A stretch of 64,000 bases of DNA from Aridibacter famidurans (GCA_024103495.1 JAGFIQ010000153.1:24396-88395); one strand, 5' to 3'. Counted from the first letter of the stretch, positions 32,604 through 41,752 are shown. Made by a program: numbers and translations. The notes: generated from the sequence alone by a model not told the origin.

Positions 32604-34370
32604 ATGACCTTTCGAAAAGCATTCATTACCGTACTCTTCTTCGCGCTGCTCGGCGTGCCGTTCGCGATCGAGTACTTTTACGGCGGCGCCGAGACTGAGT
32701 TCGACCGCGAGACGGCGCTTGAAAGGTTCGGATTCTATTTCGAAGAGGTGGCAAAGGAATCGGGAGTCGATTTCGTCCATAAAGCGCCCTCGCTCGATCC
32801 GAAGCTGAACAACATAATGCCGCAGATCGCCTCGATGGGCGCAGGCGTATCGATCGTCGATTTTGACCGCGATGGATGGAGCGACATTTACCTGACGAAC
32901 AGCGGCGAAGGCAGTTTCAACGCGCTCTACCGCAATAACGGCGACGGCTCGTTCACCGACGTCGCGCGCGACGTCGGTGTCGCCGACGTCAACAGGGACG
33001 GGACCGGCGTTTCGATGGGCGCCGTGTGGGGCGACTTCGACAACGACGGTTTCGAGGACCTCTTGCTTTACAAGTGGGGCAAGACCGTGCTTTACCGGAA
33101 CAACGGGGGCAAGGCCTTCGAAGAGGTCAAGACCGCCGGATTCCCCGAGTGGGCGAACCTCAACACCGGCATATGGTTCGATTTCGACCGCGACGGCAAT
33201 CTCGACATCTTTCTAGGCGGCTACTTCCGGCCCGACATAGATCTTTGGAAGCTCGAGAACACGCGGATAATGCCGGAGAGTTTCGAGTACGCGAATAACG
33301 GCGGAAGGAAGTACCTGTACCGAAACCTCGGGGGCGGAAAGTTCGAAGAGGTCAGTGAGGAACTTGGCATATCCTCGACCCGATGGGCGCTCGCCGCAGG
33401 GGCCGCCGACCTGACCGGAAACGGCTATCCCGACCTCTTCGTCTCGAACGATTACGGGATCTCCGAGCTTTACCTCAATGACGGCGGAAAGCGTTTCGTA
33501 AACGCGAGCGAGGACTCAGGGGTGGGCTTCGCGCCGAAGAGCGGAATGAACGCGAGCTTCGGCGACGTGATGAACGACGGCCGCCTGGCGATCTACGAAT
33601 CGAACATCTCGGAACGCGGCATCCTCTTGCAGGGAAACAACTTGTGGGTCCCTCGCCAGGGGACTTCGGGCAATGATGTGAAGTTCGACAATCTCGCCAA
33701 CGCGGTCGGAGTCGAGGACGGAGGCTGGGCGTGGGGAAGCCAGTTCGGCGATTTCGACAACGACGGCGACCAGGACATCTTCCTCACGAACGGATACGTT
33801 TCGGCCGACAAGAACGTTAATTACTGGTACGACTTCTCGAAGATCACGCTCGGCAACAACTCGATAATAGGCGACGCGGCCAACTGGCCGGAGATGAAAG
33901 GCAGAAGCCTTTCGGGCTATCAGCAGAAGAAGCTCTGGCTGAACGACGGAAAAGGATCGTTCACCGAAGTCGCGCTCGCGACAGGCGTGCGCGAGACCTT
34001 CGACGGACGAGCCGTCGCGGTCGCCGACCTCTGGAACCGGGGCGTGCTGGATGTCGTGGTAGCGAATCAGAAAGGCCCCGCGCTGATCTACAAGAACAAC
34101 GTTAAGAAAGGTCGCAATTGGATAGCGTTCGGGTTCGGGAACGATGACGCGATCGGCACGCGGATCACCCTCTTCCGTGGGAATTCGCGGCAGACACAGG
34201 AGATCCACGGGGGAAGCGGTTACTGCGCGCAGAACCAGAGGCGCGCGCACTTCGGGCTTGGGGAAACGGGCAAGGTGGACAAGGTGGAGATCAGGTTCCC
34301 GAACGGCGAAACAAAGGTGATCGAATCGCCGAAGATCAACACCCTGCACAGGGTATCGGTCGATCTATGA
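32604..34370 (+). CDS. CRTAC1/UnbV-like protein with VCBS repeats and ASPIC/UnbV domain
   Basis: 588 residues. An N-terminal signal anchor (ITVLFFALLGVPFAIEYFY) is followed by FG-GAP/VCBS repeats (IVDFDRDGWSDIYLTNSG; GDFDNDGFEDLLLYKW; GDFDNDGDQDIFLTNGY). The C-terminal ASPIC/UnbV domain has NWIAFGFGNDDAIGTRITLF and AHFGLGETGKVDKVEIRF. It overlaps the following UnbU-like membrane gene by 4 nt (ATGA). UnbV and UnbU are named after a pair found beside enediyne clusters, but no enediyne synthase genes are here, so this is the pair's wider, unknown role. It is predicted to face the periplasm. Confidence 0.87.
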   Translation: MTFRKAFITVLFFALLGVPFAIEYFYGGAETEFDRETALERFGFYFEEVAKESGVDFVHKAPSLDPKLNNIMPQIASMGAGVSIVDFDRDGWSDIYLTNSGEGSFNALYRNNGDGSFTDVARDVGVADVNRDGTGVSMGAVWGDFDNDGFEDLLLYKWGKTVLYRNNGGKAFEEVKTAGFPEWANLNTGIWFDFDRDGNLDIFLGGYFRPDIDLWKLENTRIMPESFEYANNGGRKYLYRNLGGGKFEEVSEELGISSTRWALAAGAADLTGNGYPDLFVSNDYGISELYLNDGGKRFVNASEDSGVGFAPKSGMNASFGDVMNDGRLAIYESNISERGILLQGNNLWVPRQGTSGNDVKFDNLANAVGVEDGGWAWGSQFGDFDNDGDQDIFLTNGYVSADKNVNYWYDFSKITLGNNSIIGDAANWPEMKGRSLSGYQQKKLWLNDGKGSFTEVALATGVRETFDGRAVAVADLWNRGVLDVVVANQKGPALIYKNNVKKGRNWIAFGFGNDDAIGTRITLFRGNSRQTQEIHGGSGYCAQNQRRAHFGLGETGKVDKVEIRFPNGETKVIESPKINTLHRVSVDL

Positions 34371-35203
34371 GTACGGAAGCTTCGAACATCGTGGCGCCGC
34401 CGAGCGCATCTTTGATGCCGTTGAAGACGTTCGGCATCGATACGCGGCTGGTGATGCCGCTCTTGATCACGCTGATCCTTCTCGTCGGTCAGGTCTTTTA
34501 CGGCATCCTCGAGAGCTACCCTCAGACGCTGCTGGCAATCGGGGTCGCGGTTCTGTTCGACGCCGTGCTTTCGAAGATCGACCGCGGGCAGTGGCCGTTC
34601 CTCGCGAGCGCTTACATCTCCGGTATAAGTGTGGGGATCCTCACGCGCTCGCCCTTCTTCTGGACCTTCGCTCTGTGCTCGGCGATCACCATCACTTCTA
34701 AATATGTCTTGAAGCTAAAGGGCCGCCATCTTTGGAACCCTTCGAACTTCGGGATCGCGGTGATGCTTCTGATCGCGCCTTCGGCTTTCTCGACGCTGAG
34801 CATCCAGTGGGGCAACAACCTCGCGGCGATGACCGTGATCTGGGTCCTCGGCTGCATCATCATCTACCGGCTGAAGCGGTTCCACATCACGTTCACATAT
34901 GTCGCGGCATTCATATTCTTCGCCGGCATACGGAGCCTATGGACCGGGCACGCGTTCCTCGCCGAGATCGCCCCGATCACGGGCGCGATGTACCAGCTGT
35001 TCATTTTCTTTATGATCACCGATCCGGCGACGACCGTACGGCGCTCGAAGGGGGCGCAGATGCTCGTCGCGTTCCTGGTCGCGGCGGCGGAGATGGTGCT
35101 GAGGATGATGGAGAACGTCCACGCGCCGTATTACGCGCTGTTCATCGTCGGTCCGGTCGCGAACCTTGTGGATATCTACTGGCCTGAGAAGAGTGAACGG
35201 TGA
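34367..35203 (+). CDS. UnbU-like polytopic membrane protein (NQR2/RnfD-related)
   Basis: 278 residues with about seven membrane helices. The motifs GRHLWNPSNFGIAVMLL and FMITDPATTVRRSKGAQ resemble NQR2/RnfD, where a Ser/Thr in a related segment carries covalent FMN, and the UnbU proteins. It is translationally coupled to the UnbV-like gene. A plausible role is membrane electron transfer or transport serving the extracytoplasmic UnbV-like partner. No other Rnf/Nqr subunit is present. The end of the gene abuts a family A repeat. Confidence 0.72.
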   Translation: MSTEASNIVAPPSASLMPLKTFGIDTRLVMPLLITLILLVGQVFYGILESYPQTLLAIGVAVLFDAVLSKIDRGQWPFLASAYISGISVGILTRSPFFWTFALCSAITITSKYVLKLKGRHLWNPSNFGIAVMLLIAPSAFSTLSIQWGNNLAAMTVIWVLGCIIIYRLKRFHITFTYVAAFIFFAGIRSLWTGHAFLAEIAPITGAMYQLFIFFMITDPATTVRRSKGAQMLVAFLVAAAEMVLRMMENVHAPYYALFIVGPVANLVDIYWPEKSER

Positions 35204-35205
35204 GC

Positions 35206-35231
35206 CGTTTAGAGCAGCGCTTCGCGCTGCC
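35206..35231. repeat. family A palindromic repeat
   Basis: CCGTTTAGA is followed by the hairpin GCAGCGC-TTC-GCGCTGC, 3 nt after the UnbU-like stop. Confidence 0.7.
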
Positions 35232-35267
35232 CCGGCAGGGCTTATCACGCCCGTGGGCACAGTGAAA

Positions 35268-35431
35268 GTGTCCGAAGCCCAAGCGTCAGCGCGGGCTACC
35301 ACGAGAAGTTCCAGGTTCAAAGTTGGAGGTTCAAAGACAGGAAGCAGACCACGTTCGCCTCTCTTGAACTTGGAACCTGGAACTTGGATCTGACGGCAGT
35401 AGCCCTCCCTCACGGTCAGGCTTCGGACACG
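35268..35431. repeat. composite inverted repeat, family B
   Basis: The left end begins GTGTCCGAAGCCCAAGCG and runs to GGGCTACC. The inner arms contain GTTCCAGGTTCAAAG and its imperfect inverse CTTGAACTTGGAACCTGG. The right end runs from GTAGCCCTCCCTC to CTTCGGACACG. The whole can fold as a long imperfect hairpin. No gene lies between 35204 and 35470. Confidence 0.7.
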
Positions 35432-35439
35432 TTCCTCCC

Positions 35440-35467
35440 GATTCACGACTCACGATTCACGTTCCGC
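35440..35467. repeat. heptamer array downstream of the YggT gene
   Basis: Units GATTCAC, GACTCAC, GATTCAC plus one diverged. In the orientation of the minus-strand YggT gene these read GTGAATC and lie just after its stop at 35471. Confidence 0.65.
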
Positions 35468-35470
35468 TCC

Positions 35471-35986
35471 TCAGATCACCGTCTTCCGGTGCGCGATCAT
35501 TCTCAACAGTCCGATGATCGCGAAGTGCAGAAGCAGATACGAGACAAGCGCGACGATGATCGGCAGCGCGAGAGTATGTCCCTCGACGCTCGGGCTCCGG
35601 ACGATCCCTTCGAAAGGCCAGTAGAACACGCCTGTGATCGACTTGATCCACTGCACGAACTTCGCGCTGTCCCTTGCGGCAAGCAATTCGAGCAGAAGCC
35701 TGATACCCAGGAACCCGTAGATCAGATAAAACACGTAATCGACCACCTGGGCGAAGCGCGCGGCCGCGCGGCCCCGTTCCACCTCGCGTTCGGTTTGCTC
35801 AACCTCTTCGATGGCCTTGCCGCGCATATCTCTCGCGATGTCTTTCTCTCTCGAGATCTCTGAGTCGGTGGGCTTGTCTGCTTCCGCGGCGATCTCGCCG
35901 CCGACGTCGGATTTCACCTCATCCTTGATCTTCTCGTAGTTCGCCGCCCTGCGAGCCCCATCCTCTGCAAGTTTTCTGTCTTCCAT
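35471..35986 (-). CDS. YggT-family membrane protein with charged N-terminal region
   Basis: 171 residues. The first 80 are hydrophilic and highly charged (Glu/Lys/Arg-rich helix, possibly coiled coil). The C-terminal part has two membrane segments typical of YggT: VVDYVFYLIYGFLGIRLLLE and ALPIIVALVSYLLLHFAIIG, with GVFYWPFEGIVRSPSVEG between them. YggT proteins influence osmotic tolerance and cell shape or division; the exact role is unknown. It is followed in its own orientation by heptamer repeats. Confidence 0.78.
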   Translation of the reverse strand: MEDRKLAEDGARRAANYEKIKDEVKSDVGGEIAAEADKPTDSEISREKDIARDMRGKAIEEVEQTEREVERGRAAARFAQVVDYVFYLIYGFLGIRLLLELLAARDSAKFVQWIKSITGVFYWPFEGIVRSPSVEGHTLALPIIVALVSYLLLHFAIIGLLRMIAHRKTVI

Positions 35987-36074
35987 CTTCCTGGTCCTCC
36001 GTCCGGTTTCGGTTCAAACGTAAATGTGGGGCGGGATCCGAAGACCCCGCCCCTTGCCAATGTGATCGGACCGT

Positions 36075-38399
36075 TTATCGGTTCGATCCGACGAACGCGG
36101 GCGCCTGAGCCTCGATCAGGATCGTCGATCCCGGATCAAGCTCGACGTTCTCACGTCCCTGCGCCACCACGGTCCCGGCACCTGCGGCGCCGCCTACTGC
36201 GGCACCGATCGCTGCGCCTTCACCGCCGCCAAGTATGGCTCCGATGATCGCGCCGACACCGGCCCCGATCCCGGCCCGTTTGATGGTCTCTCCGGTCTGG
36301 CTGTCTTCGTCCCTGACCTCGCCTTCGTTGTCGATGTTGACCTGCTTGCCGTTCGCAAGCGTCACGCCTTCGATAAGCCCGGCGAACTCATAGGTTCTTC
36401 CGTTGCGAAGCTGGATGGTATCGAAGTCCAGCGTCATCTTCGCGCGGCCCGTGAACAAGCCGGATCTCTCCGCTTCTACCACGTGACCGGTGATGATCGC
36501 GCCCTCATACCTGTTCGGCGAAACGACCCTCATAGTGAATGTCTCACCATCTTCGGAGTCGCTCGTCGAGATCCTCGAGTTGAGGACGGCACTCAGGTTG
36601 GTCCCGCCCGGCACTATGAAAGTCCCGGTAGTTCCGGTATCCGGATTGCCGTTCCTGCGCGGATCGTAGACGTTGTTCCAATCGGCAGTCGATTCGACCT
36701 TGTCGTAAACGCTGGCGACCGTGATCGTTTCGTCCGGATTCGCAAGGTTGACCCTGCGAATCACGCGAAGCTGGTCGCGGCCCACAGGCATGAAATTCAC
36801 GTAGAATTCGTTCGCGCCGGCGCCGTCATAAGCCAAAGATACGCCTTCGTAGTACGAATTCGCGGTCACCTGGATCTGCCTTCCGTTGTTCGTTTCAGTT
36901 CGTGTGATGCCGTCCGCGGTGAAGGTCACCTGCGGCGCGTTGCTCGAGGCGATCATCACTTTTGTTCCGCTCTTGTCGATCGCGAGCATCATCGGGGACG
37001 AAAGCCTTCTCGTCAGGTTCCGTTCGATCCGGTCCTCGCGGATCTGCGGATAGACATCGATCGCATTTCGCACGACCGTCGGAACGTCGTCGCTAAGCGT
37101 GCGGTTGAGCCTGTAGGTTCCCGTGATCATCGAGTTGAACTCATTGACCTGAGGATACGGCCTGTTCCACGCGAAATCGACGGCATAGTACTGTGAGAGA
37201 GTGTTCAGGTCGGTCTTCAAAGACCTCCACTGGTATTCGGCCGAGCGCATCAGCCTGTAATCCCTCATAAAAGACTCGATATATGCGGCCTTTCCGAGAA
37301 CGTTATTTACATCCTGGTCGCTCGACGCGCCTGCGTCGAACCTCTGTTTGAGCGTGTCGGTGGCGTTCTCAAACTCGTCAATGTAGTCGAGGAACGAACG
37401 CTCGCTGTATGTATTGTTCAAGATGCTGCGGTCGAGCGCTTGCTCCATCAGCCGCCTGTATGCATCGGTCTTCGTCTCTATCGAAGACAACAGCCCGTCA
37501 ACGGTCTCCTCGCGTACCGTGTACGCGACGTCTCGATAATCCCGGGGCGTTTCCGTCCAGCTGAACCGGACGTTGTAATACCCGGCAAGCGTGTTCAGAT
37601 CCGTCTTGATGTTCTGCCAGTTCCGCTCCGCCGCATTGGCCAGATCGTTCCTGCGCATGAACGAATCGATGAAAGCCGCGCTTGAAAGCACTCTTTCGAC
37701 ATCGGTATCTACCGAAGCCTCAGAATCAAACCTCTCCCGGAGCCGGTCCGTAGCATTCTCGAACTCGGCGACAAACTGGTTGATCCGGTCCTCGCGGTTC
37801 GTATTGTCGAGGTAGCTTCGGTCGAGTGCCGAATCGAGTCGACCCTTAAAATTGTCGGTCCTGTTCTCGATCCTTCTCAGCACTACGTCGACCTGTCTGT
37901 CGGAAACCCTGTACGGCTTCCTGTAGATCGGATCGCCGTCGGCAACTGCGGCGTTCCAGTCATAGCTGAGGCTGTAAAAGCCCGCTAGAGTGTTCAGGTC
38001 GTTCCTGATGTTCACCCAGTGGCGCTCCGCCATAGTTCCGAGCGCGTTTCCGGTCATAAACCGGTTAATGGTTACCGCGCTGTTGAGCACGCGCAGAACG
38101 TCTCCGGAAACGGACTCTTCCGCTTCGAACCTCTGGCGCAAACGGTCCGTGTCGTTCTCAAATTGCGAGATGTTTCGTTGGAGTGCGTCCTCGGTCGCGG
38201 TGCCATCGAAGCGACTTTGGTCGATTGCCAGGTCGAATGCCCGGCGGAATCTGTCGGTTCCGCTCTCGATCTGAACGAGCACGCTTTCGACGCGGTCGTC
38301 CGAAACCCTGTAGGCTCGTACCTGTCCGAATGTCACCGTGCCGGCGACGAGGAGCGCAGCGCAACTTAGAATAGCGATCATTGATCTTCTTAATTTCAT
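36075..38399 (-). CDS. exported triple-repeat protein with glycine-zipper C-terminus (unknown)
   Basis: 774 residues with a signal peptide (MIAILSCAALLVAGTVTFG). Three homologous repeats of about 130 residues follow (approximately 30-150, 165-285, 295-415). Each contains an FENDTDRLRQRF-like segment and an NIRNDLNTLAGFY-like segment. A mixed region (430-690) follows, then TIKRAGIGAGVGAIIGAILG and GAAIGAAVGGAAGAGTVVAQ, a glycine-zipper that may insert in or associate with a membrane. No known enzyme family is recognised. ATG 38399 was preferred over 38414 because AGAGG lies 8 nt before it. It is probably an envelope protein. Confidence 0.7.
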   Translation of the reverse strand: MKLRRSMIAILSCAALLVAGTVTFGQVRAYRVSDDRVESVLVQIESGTDRFRRAFDLAIDQSRFDGTATEDALQRNISQFENDTDRLRQRFEAEESVSGDVLRVLNSAVTINRFMTGNALGTMAERHWVNIRNDLNTLAGFYSLSYDWNAAVADGDPIYRKPYRVSDRQVDVVLRRIENRTDNFKGRLDSALDRSYLDNTNREDRINQFVAEFENATDRLRERFDSEASVDTDVERVLSSAAFIDSFMRRNDLANAAERNWQNIKTDLNTLAGYYNVRFSWTETPRDYRDVAYTVREETVDGLLSSIETKTDAYRRLMEQALDRSILNNTYSERSFLDYIDEFENATDTLKQRFDAGASSDQDVNNVLGKAAYIESFMRDYRLMRSAEYQWRSLKTDLNTLSQYYAVDFAWNRPYPQVNEFNSMITGTYRLNRTLSDDVPTVVRNAIDVYPQIREDRIERNLTRRLSSPMMLAIDKSGTKVMIASSNAPQVTFTADGITRTETNNGRQIQVTANSYYEGVSLAYDGAGANEFYVNFMPVGRDQLRVIRRVNLANPDETITVASVYDKVESTADWNNVYDPRRNGNPDTGTTGTFIVPGGTNLSAVLNSRISTSDSEDGETFTMRVVSPNRYEGAIITGHVVEAERSGLFTGRAKMTLDFDTIQLRNGRTYEFAGLIEGVTLANGKQVNIDNEGEVRDEDSQTGETIKRAGIGAGVGAIIGAILGGGEGAAIGAAVGGAAGAGTVVAQGRENVELDPGSTILIEAQAPAFVGSNR

Positions 38400-38638
38400 T
38401 GTTCTGCCTCTCATAGAAAAAATGTCTTCTTAAATGAATGAAGCCGCGGTTTTGAAGGTCCGGGCTTTATCCTAAAACGTCGCAATGACCGTTCCGCAAC
38501 AGAAGGGTGTGCGTAAGTTGTTTAAGGAGAACAGTTAGAGATCCGGAATCGTGCAAGAGATGATCGTCAGCCGGGCAGGTGTGTATCGATTCGGGACGAG
38601 AAATGTGTAGGGAACGGGGACAGGAATCGACTGTGTTT

Positions 38639-39664
38639 TCAGGTGGGGCGGTCGGGCAAACGGACGCTGATCTCGGTTCCGAGTCCGGCGACATCATCAT
38701 CGACGGCGACGTCGCCGCCGTGCATCTCTATGATCCGCCTGGAGATCGCAAGGGAGAGACCTGAACCGGAGGTGCCGTTCGAGGTGTCGAGCGGATCGCG
38801 TTTTATCCCGGGGAGATGCCTGAAGGGAAAACTCCCGGCCTCACCTTCGGCGCTGTTCCGGATCGAGATCCTGAGACCTTCAGGGATCTTGTCTGCGCTG
38901 ACACGCAGCGTGCCGCCGATCGGCGTCAATCTGACGACGGTTCTCAGCAGCTTGTTGAGTGCCTTCCTGAGCCTGGCTTCGTCACAAACCAGGGTCTTGC
39001 CGGCACTGCTCTCAAACTCGAGTTCGACGTGCCGGTCCTCCGCGCTGGGACCGATCTCGCTGACGACGCCCGCAAGCAGCTCCCCGCTGTCGATCCCGTC
39101 TGACATCTCAAGTTCGCCCCTTTCTTCAAGAGCCAGGAACTCCGCAGCCTCGTCGAGAAGCGCCGACTGTCTCTCTATGCTTCGCGAGATGCCTTCGAGA
39201 GCGGTTTCCTTGAGCTTTGGACTTAGTCCATCCCGCTCGAGAATCTTCGCCCATCCGGACAGCGCATTGAGCGACGTCCGCATGTCGTGGGAAAGGCTCG
39301 ATATCAGTTCCCTCGCGACAGGTTCCGAGTCCGCAGTCTCTGCCAGAAGAAGGCCGAAACGGTCTCCGAGAGTGGAGAGCGCCGTTTCAAGCCTGATCAC
39401 CTGTGAATCGAGGGCGAGGCTCCGTCGTCTGGATCGAATGCTGGCAAGAAGTGCCCAGATAAGGACAAGAGATATGAGTATGCCCGTCGCGAGCACGACC
39501 GGCGAAAAGATCTGCAGTCCGTAGATATAAGCGAAGGCGAAGAACGCGAGCGTCACCAGCAGTCCGACGGAGACAGCTGCCGCCGCCGAGCTCGTCTCCG
39601 GCTTGCGGCCGGGCGCTTCATTCCTCCTTATTCCATTGTTTCCGGGGCGTACCTCTTCATTCAT
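38639..39664 (-). CDS. membrane sensor histidine kinase, ATP-binding site degenerate
   Basis: 341 residues with two membrane helices (about 28-48 and 53-73) and almost no sensor loop. The HisKA H-box is intact as SSLSHDMRTSLNALSGW. The HATPase domain is unusual: the N-box, normally NLLxNAxKFT, reads KLLRTVVRLT, and the G1 box, normally DTGxGI, reads NSAEGEAG, losing the key Asn and Asp. The G2 glycines (SGSGLSLAIS) remain. It may be a pseudokinase, phosphatase or scaffold. It lies 62 nt downstream of, and is probably cotranscribed with, the sigma-54 activator. Confidence 0.82.
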   Translation of the reverse strand: MNEEVRPGNNGIRRNEAPGRKPETSSAAAAVSVGLLVTLAFFAFAYIYGLQIFSPVVLATGILISLVLIWALLASIRSRRRSLALDSQVIRLETALSTLGDRFGLLLAETADSEPVARELISSLSHDMRTSLNALSGWAKILERDGLSPKLKETALEGISRSIERQSALLDEAAEFLALEERGELEMSDGIDSGELLAGVVSEIGPSAEDRHVELEFESSAGKTLVCDEARLRKALNKLLRTVVRLTPIGGTLRVSADKIPEGLRISIRNSAEGEAGSFPFRHLPGIKRDPLDTSNGTSGSGLSLAISRRIIEMHGGDVAVDDDVAGLGTEISVRLPDRPT

Positions 39665-39726
39665 TTCGCGTTTGCAGTCTTGGGCCCCCGGTCGCCCGGG
39701 ACCCGTTCGTTCCCTTTGTCCGTTCC

Positions 39727-41196
39727 TTACTTCGGGCTCTCTATACCGTGTCTCTTGATCATTCCGTAAAGCCGAGCCCGGTAAAGCCCGAGCAGTTGCG
39801 CCGCAGCTTTTTTATTACCTTTGGTTTTCTTCAGGGCCGCCTGCACGACCGATCTTTCCAGGAATCCGAAGACGTCGTTATCATCCATCTCCGATTCCGA
39901 GATCCCGTCCAGCAGCTCGACGATCTCATTGCCAATGTCCTCGAAGAGGTCCTTCGCCGGCCTGTCGAAATTCTCCGCGACGGAGATCCCGGAGGAAACC
40001 GACGCTCCCGCCGCCTTTGTTCTCCGGGCCGCTCCTGCGCGCTGGATCTCGAGCGTCTCAATCCGGTCTCCCTTGTTCATAAGCACCGCTCTTTCGATCA
40101 CGTGCTGAAGTTCCCGCACGTTGCCGCGCCAGTCCGATTCGAGAAGCCTCTCGTAGGCGTCATTCGAGAATGACTTGAATTCCCTTCCGTACTTGTCCGA
40201 ATAGATCTTCAGGAAGTGCTCGGCAAGCATCGGGATGTCGTCGACACGCTCGCGCAGAGGCGGGATCCTTATCTCGATCGTATTGATCCTGTAGTAAAGA
40301 TCCTCTCGCAGATCGCCTGCCTCGATCGCTTTCTCCGGATCGCGGTTCGTCGAAGTGATCAGACGAAAATCCGCGCTCACGGGCGTTTCGCTTCCGACCC
40401 TGTAATACCGCTTCTCCTGCAGAACGCGCAGAAGTTTCGGTTGAAGATCGAGAGGCATTTCGCCGATCTCATCCAGCAGAAGGCTTCCCCCCTTCGCCTT
40501 CCCTATCAGCCCGATCTTGTCCTTGTTAGCTCCTGTGAATGCGCCTTTGACGTGTCCAAAAAGCTGGGATTCGATCAGTTCCTTGGGCAGCGCCGAGCAA
40601 TTGACCTTAACGAAAGGCTGTCCGGAACGGCTGCTCTTGTAATGGATCGCGTTCGCGATGACCTCTTTCCCGGTGCCCGACTCCCCGAGTATCAATATGT
40701 TTGCATCCGAATCGGCGACGTTCTCGATCAGTTCGTAGATCTCCTGCATCGCCTTGCAGCCGCCGATGATCCCTTGATAGCTGGTCACGCTGCTCAGGCG
40801 CCCCCGGAGCTCGCGGATCTCGTCGGCCTGCTGCTTTCGCTCGACCGCCTTCTCGATCAGTATGTAAAGATCGTCGAAATCGACCGGCTTTTCCACATAA
40901 TAAAAGGCGCCGGCCTTTGTCGCTTCGATCGCCTTGGATACGGAACCGTATCCGGTGATCATTATGATCTCCGTAGAGGCCGAAGCGAGCTTGCACCGCC
41001 GGACAAGATCTATCCCGTCGATGTCGGGCAGGCTAAGGTCGGTGAGAATAATGTCAAATACCTGCTCGTTGACGAGTTTCTCACCCGTAACGCCGTCAGG
41101 CGCGGTGAACACTTCGAAGTCCTTCGACTCGAGCTGATACTTCAGGAGATCGAGCGTCGACTCGTCATCGTCAATGACCAGTGCTTTTCTTTTCAT
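39727..41196 (-). CDS. NtrC-family sigma-54-dependent response regulator
   Basis: 489 residues. The receiver domain 1-120 has the acidic pair VIDDDES, phospho-Asp in IILTDLSLPD, and Lys in EKPVD. The AAA+ domain at about 145-380 has Walker A GESGTGKE, the sigma-54 contact loop GAFTGA, Walker B LLLDEIGEMP and an arginine-finger region LREDLYYRI. A Fis-type HTH lies at the C-terminus (GNKKAAAQLLGLYRARLYGM). It activates RNA polymerase-sigma54 at -24/-12 promoters after phosphorylation. It is followed by a histidine kinase whose ATP site looks degenerate. Candidate targets include the site at 42036-42052. Confidence 0.95.
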   Translation of the reverse strand: MKRKALVIDDDESTLDLLKYQLESKDFEVFTAPDGVTGEKLVNEQVFDIILTDLSLPDIDGIDLVRRCKLASASTEIIMITGYGSVSKAIEATKAGAFYYVEKPVDFDDLYILIEKAVERKQQADEIRELRGRLSSVTSYQGIIGGCKAMQEIYELIENVADSDANILILGESGTGKEVIANAIHYKSSRSGQPFVKVNCSALPKELIESQLFGHVKGAFTGANKDKIGLIGKAKGGSLLLDEIGEMPLDLQPKLLRVLQEKRYYRVGSETPVSADFRLITSTNRDPEKAIEAGDLREDLYYRINTIEIRIPPLRERVDDIPMLAEHFLKIYSDKYGREFKSFSNDAYERLLESDWRGNVRELQHVIERAVLMNKGDRIETLEIQRAGAARRTKAAGASVSSGISVAENFDRPAKDLFEDIGNEIVELLDGISESEMDDNDVFGFLERSVVQAALKKTKGNKKAAAQLLGLYRARLYGMIKRHGIESPK

Positions 41197-41335
41197 CTAT
41201 GGGCCGTGATGCGAAACTTTCTAAGCAAACGGTTCGGTTACGGTAGTTGAATCATAATCGCAAACGGCCTTTAGGAGAAGAACCGGCTTTCAGAGAGGCG
41301 GCCCTTCTCCTGTTACCTCCCCAGGCTCGAAACGC

Positions 41336-41752
41336 CTATCCGACCTTTTTTCCCAGCAGATATCCGATCAGAAGGCCGGCAACTCCAGCCGAAGCTATCA
41401 CGATCGCAGGATTCTCCCGGACGCGCTCGGCCGCCCTCTGCCTGACATCGCCAAGGTCCACGTCCTGCAGATAATCCGAGGCGGAGTCTATACGGTCCGC
41501 CGCGTTGTAACCCGCCTGTCTGCTCCTGTCCAGCAGTTCGCGGGCGGCGTCTGCTGCTTCTTCAGTCTTTTCCTTGAACGTCTCTTCGATCGCCGCAGTC
41601 TGTTCGCTCAGATAGTCGTGAGCGGAGTCCGTCCTCTTGCGGACGGCGCCAGCTGCCCCGTCTGCGGTTTCTGCTGCGGCGGCTTGAGCCTGCTCGATCT
41701 TCGCTGATGCATTTTCTTTTCCTTCCCTGTCCCTTCTGTTGTTCTCCGTCAT
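41336..41752 (-). CDS. DUF883/ElaB-like protein with C-terminal membrane anchor
   Basis: 138 residues from ATG 41752. A long charged, Ala-rich helix with several about 11-residue periodicities (AQAAAAETADGAAGAVRKR; AADAARELLDRSRQAGYNAA) is followed by RVRENPAIVIASAGVAGLLIGYLLGKKVG-type membrane anchor ending in a Gly-rich motif. This is the plan of DUF883/ElaB/YgaM proteins, which associate with ribosomes and inner membrane under stress in E. coli. An upstream ATG at 41818 is less likely because the added residues do not fit. It is near other small stress or envelope membrane proteins. Confidence 0.75.
   Translation of the reverse strand: MTENNRRDREGKENASAKIEQAQAAAAETADGAAGAVRKRTDSAHDYLSEQTAAIEETFKEKTEEAADAARELLDRSRQAGYNAADRIDSASDYLQDVDLGDVRQRAAERVRENPAIVIASAGVAGLLIGYLLGKKVG

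Noticed and set aside
26026..35203. Enediyne biosynthetic cluster, suggested by UnbV/UnbU-like genes
   Set aside because: No enediyne polyketide synthase, thioesterase or other biosynthetic genes are present; the UnbV/UnbU families are much wider than enediyne loci.
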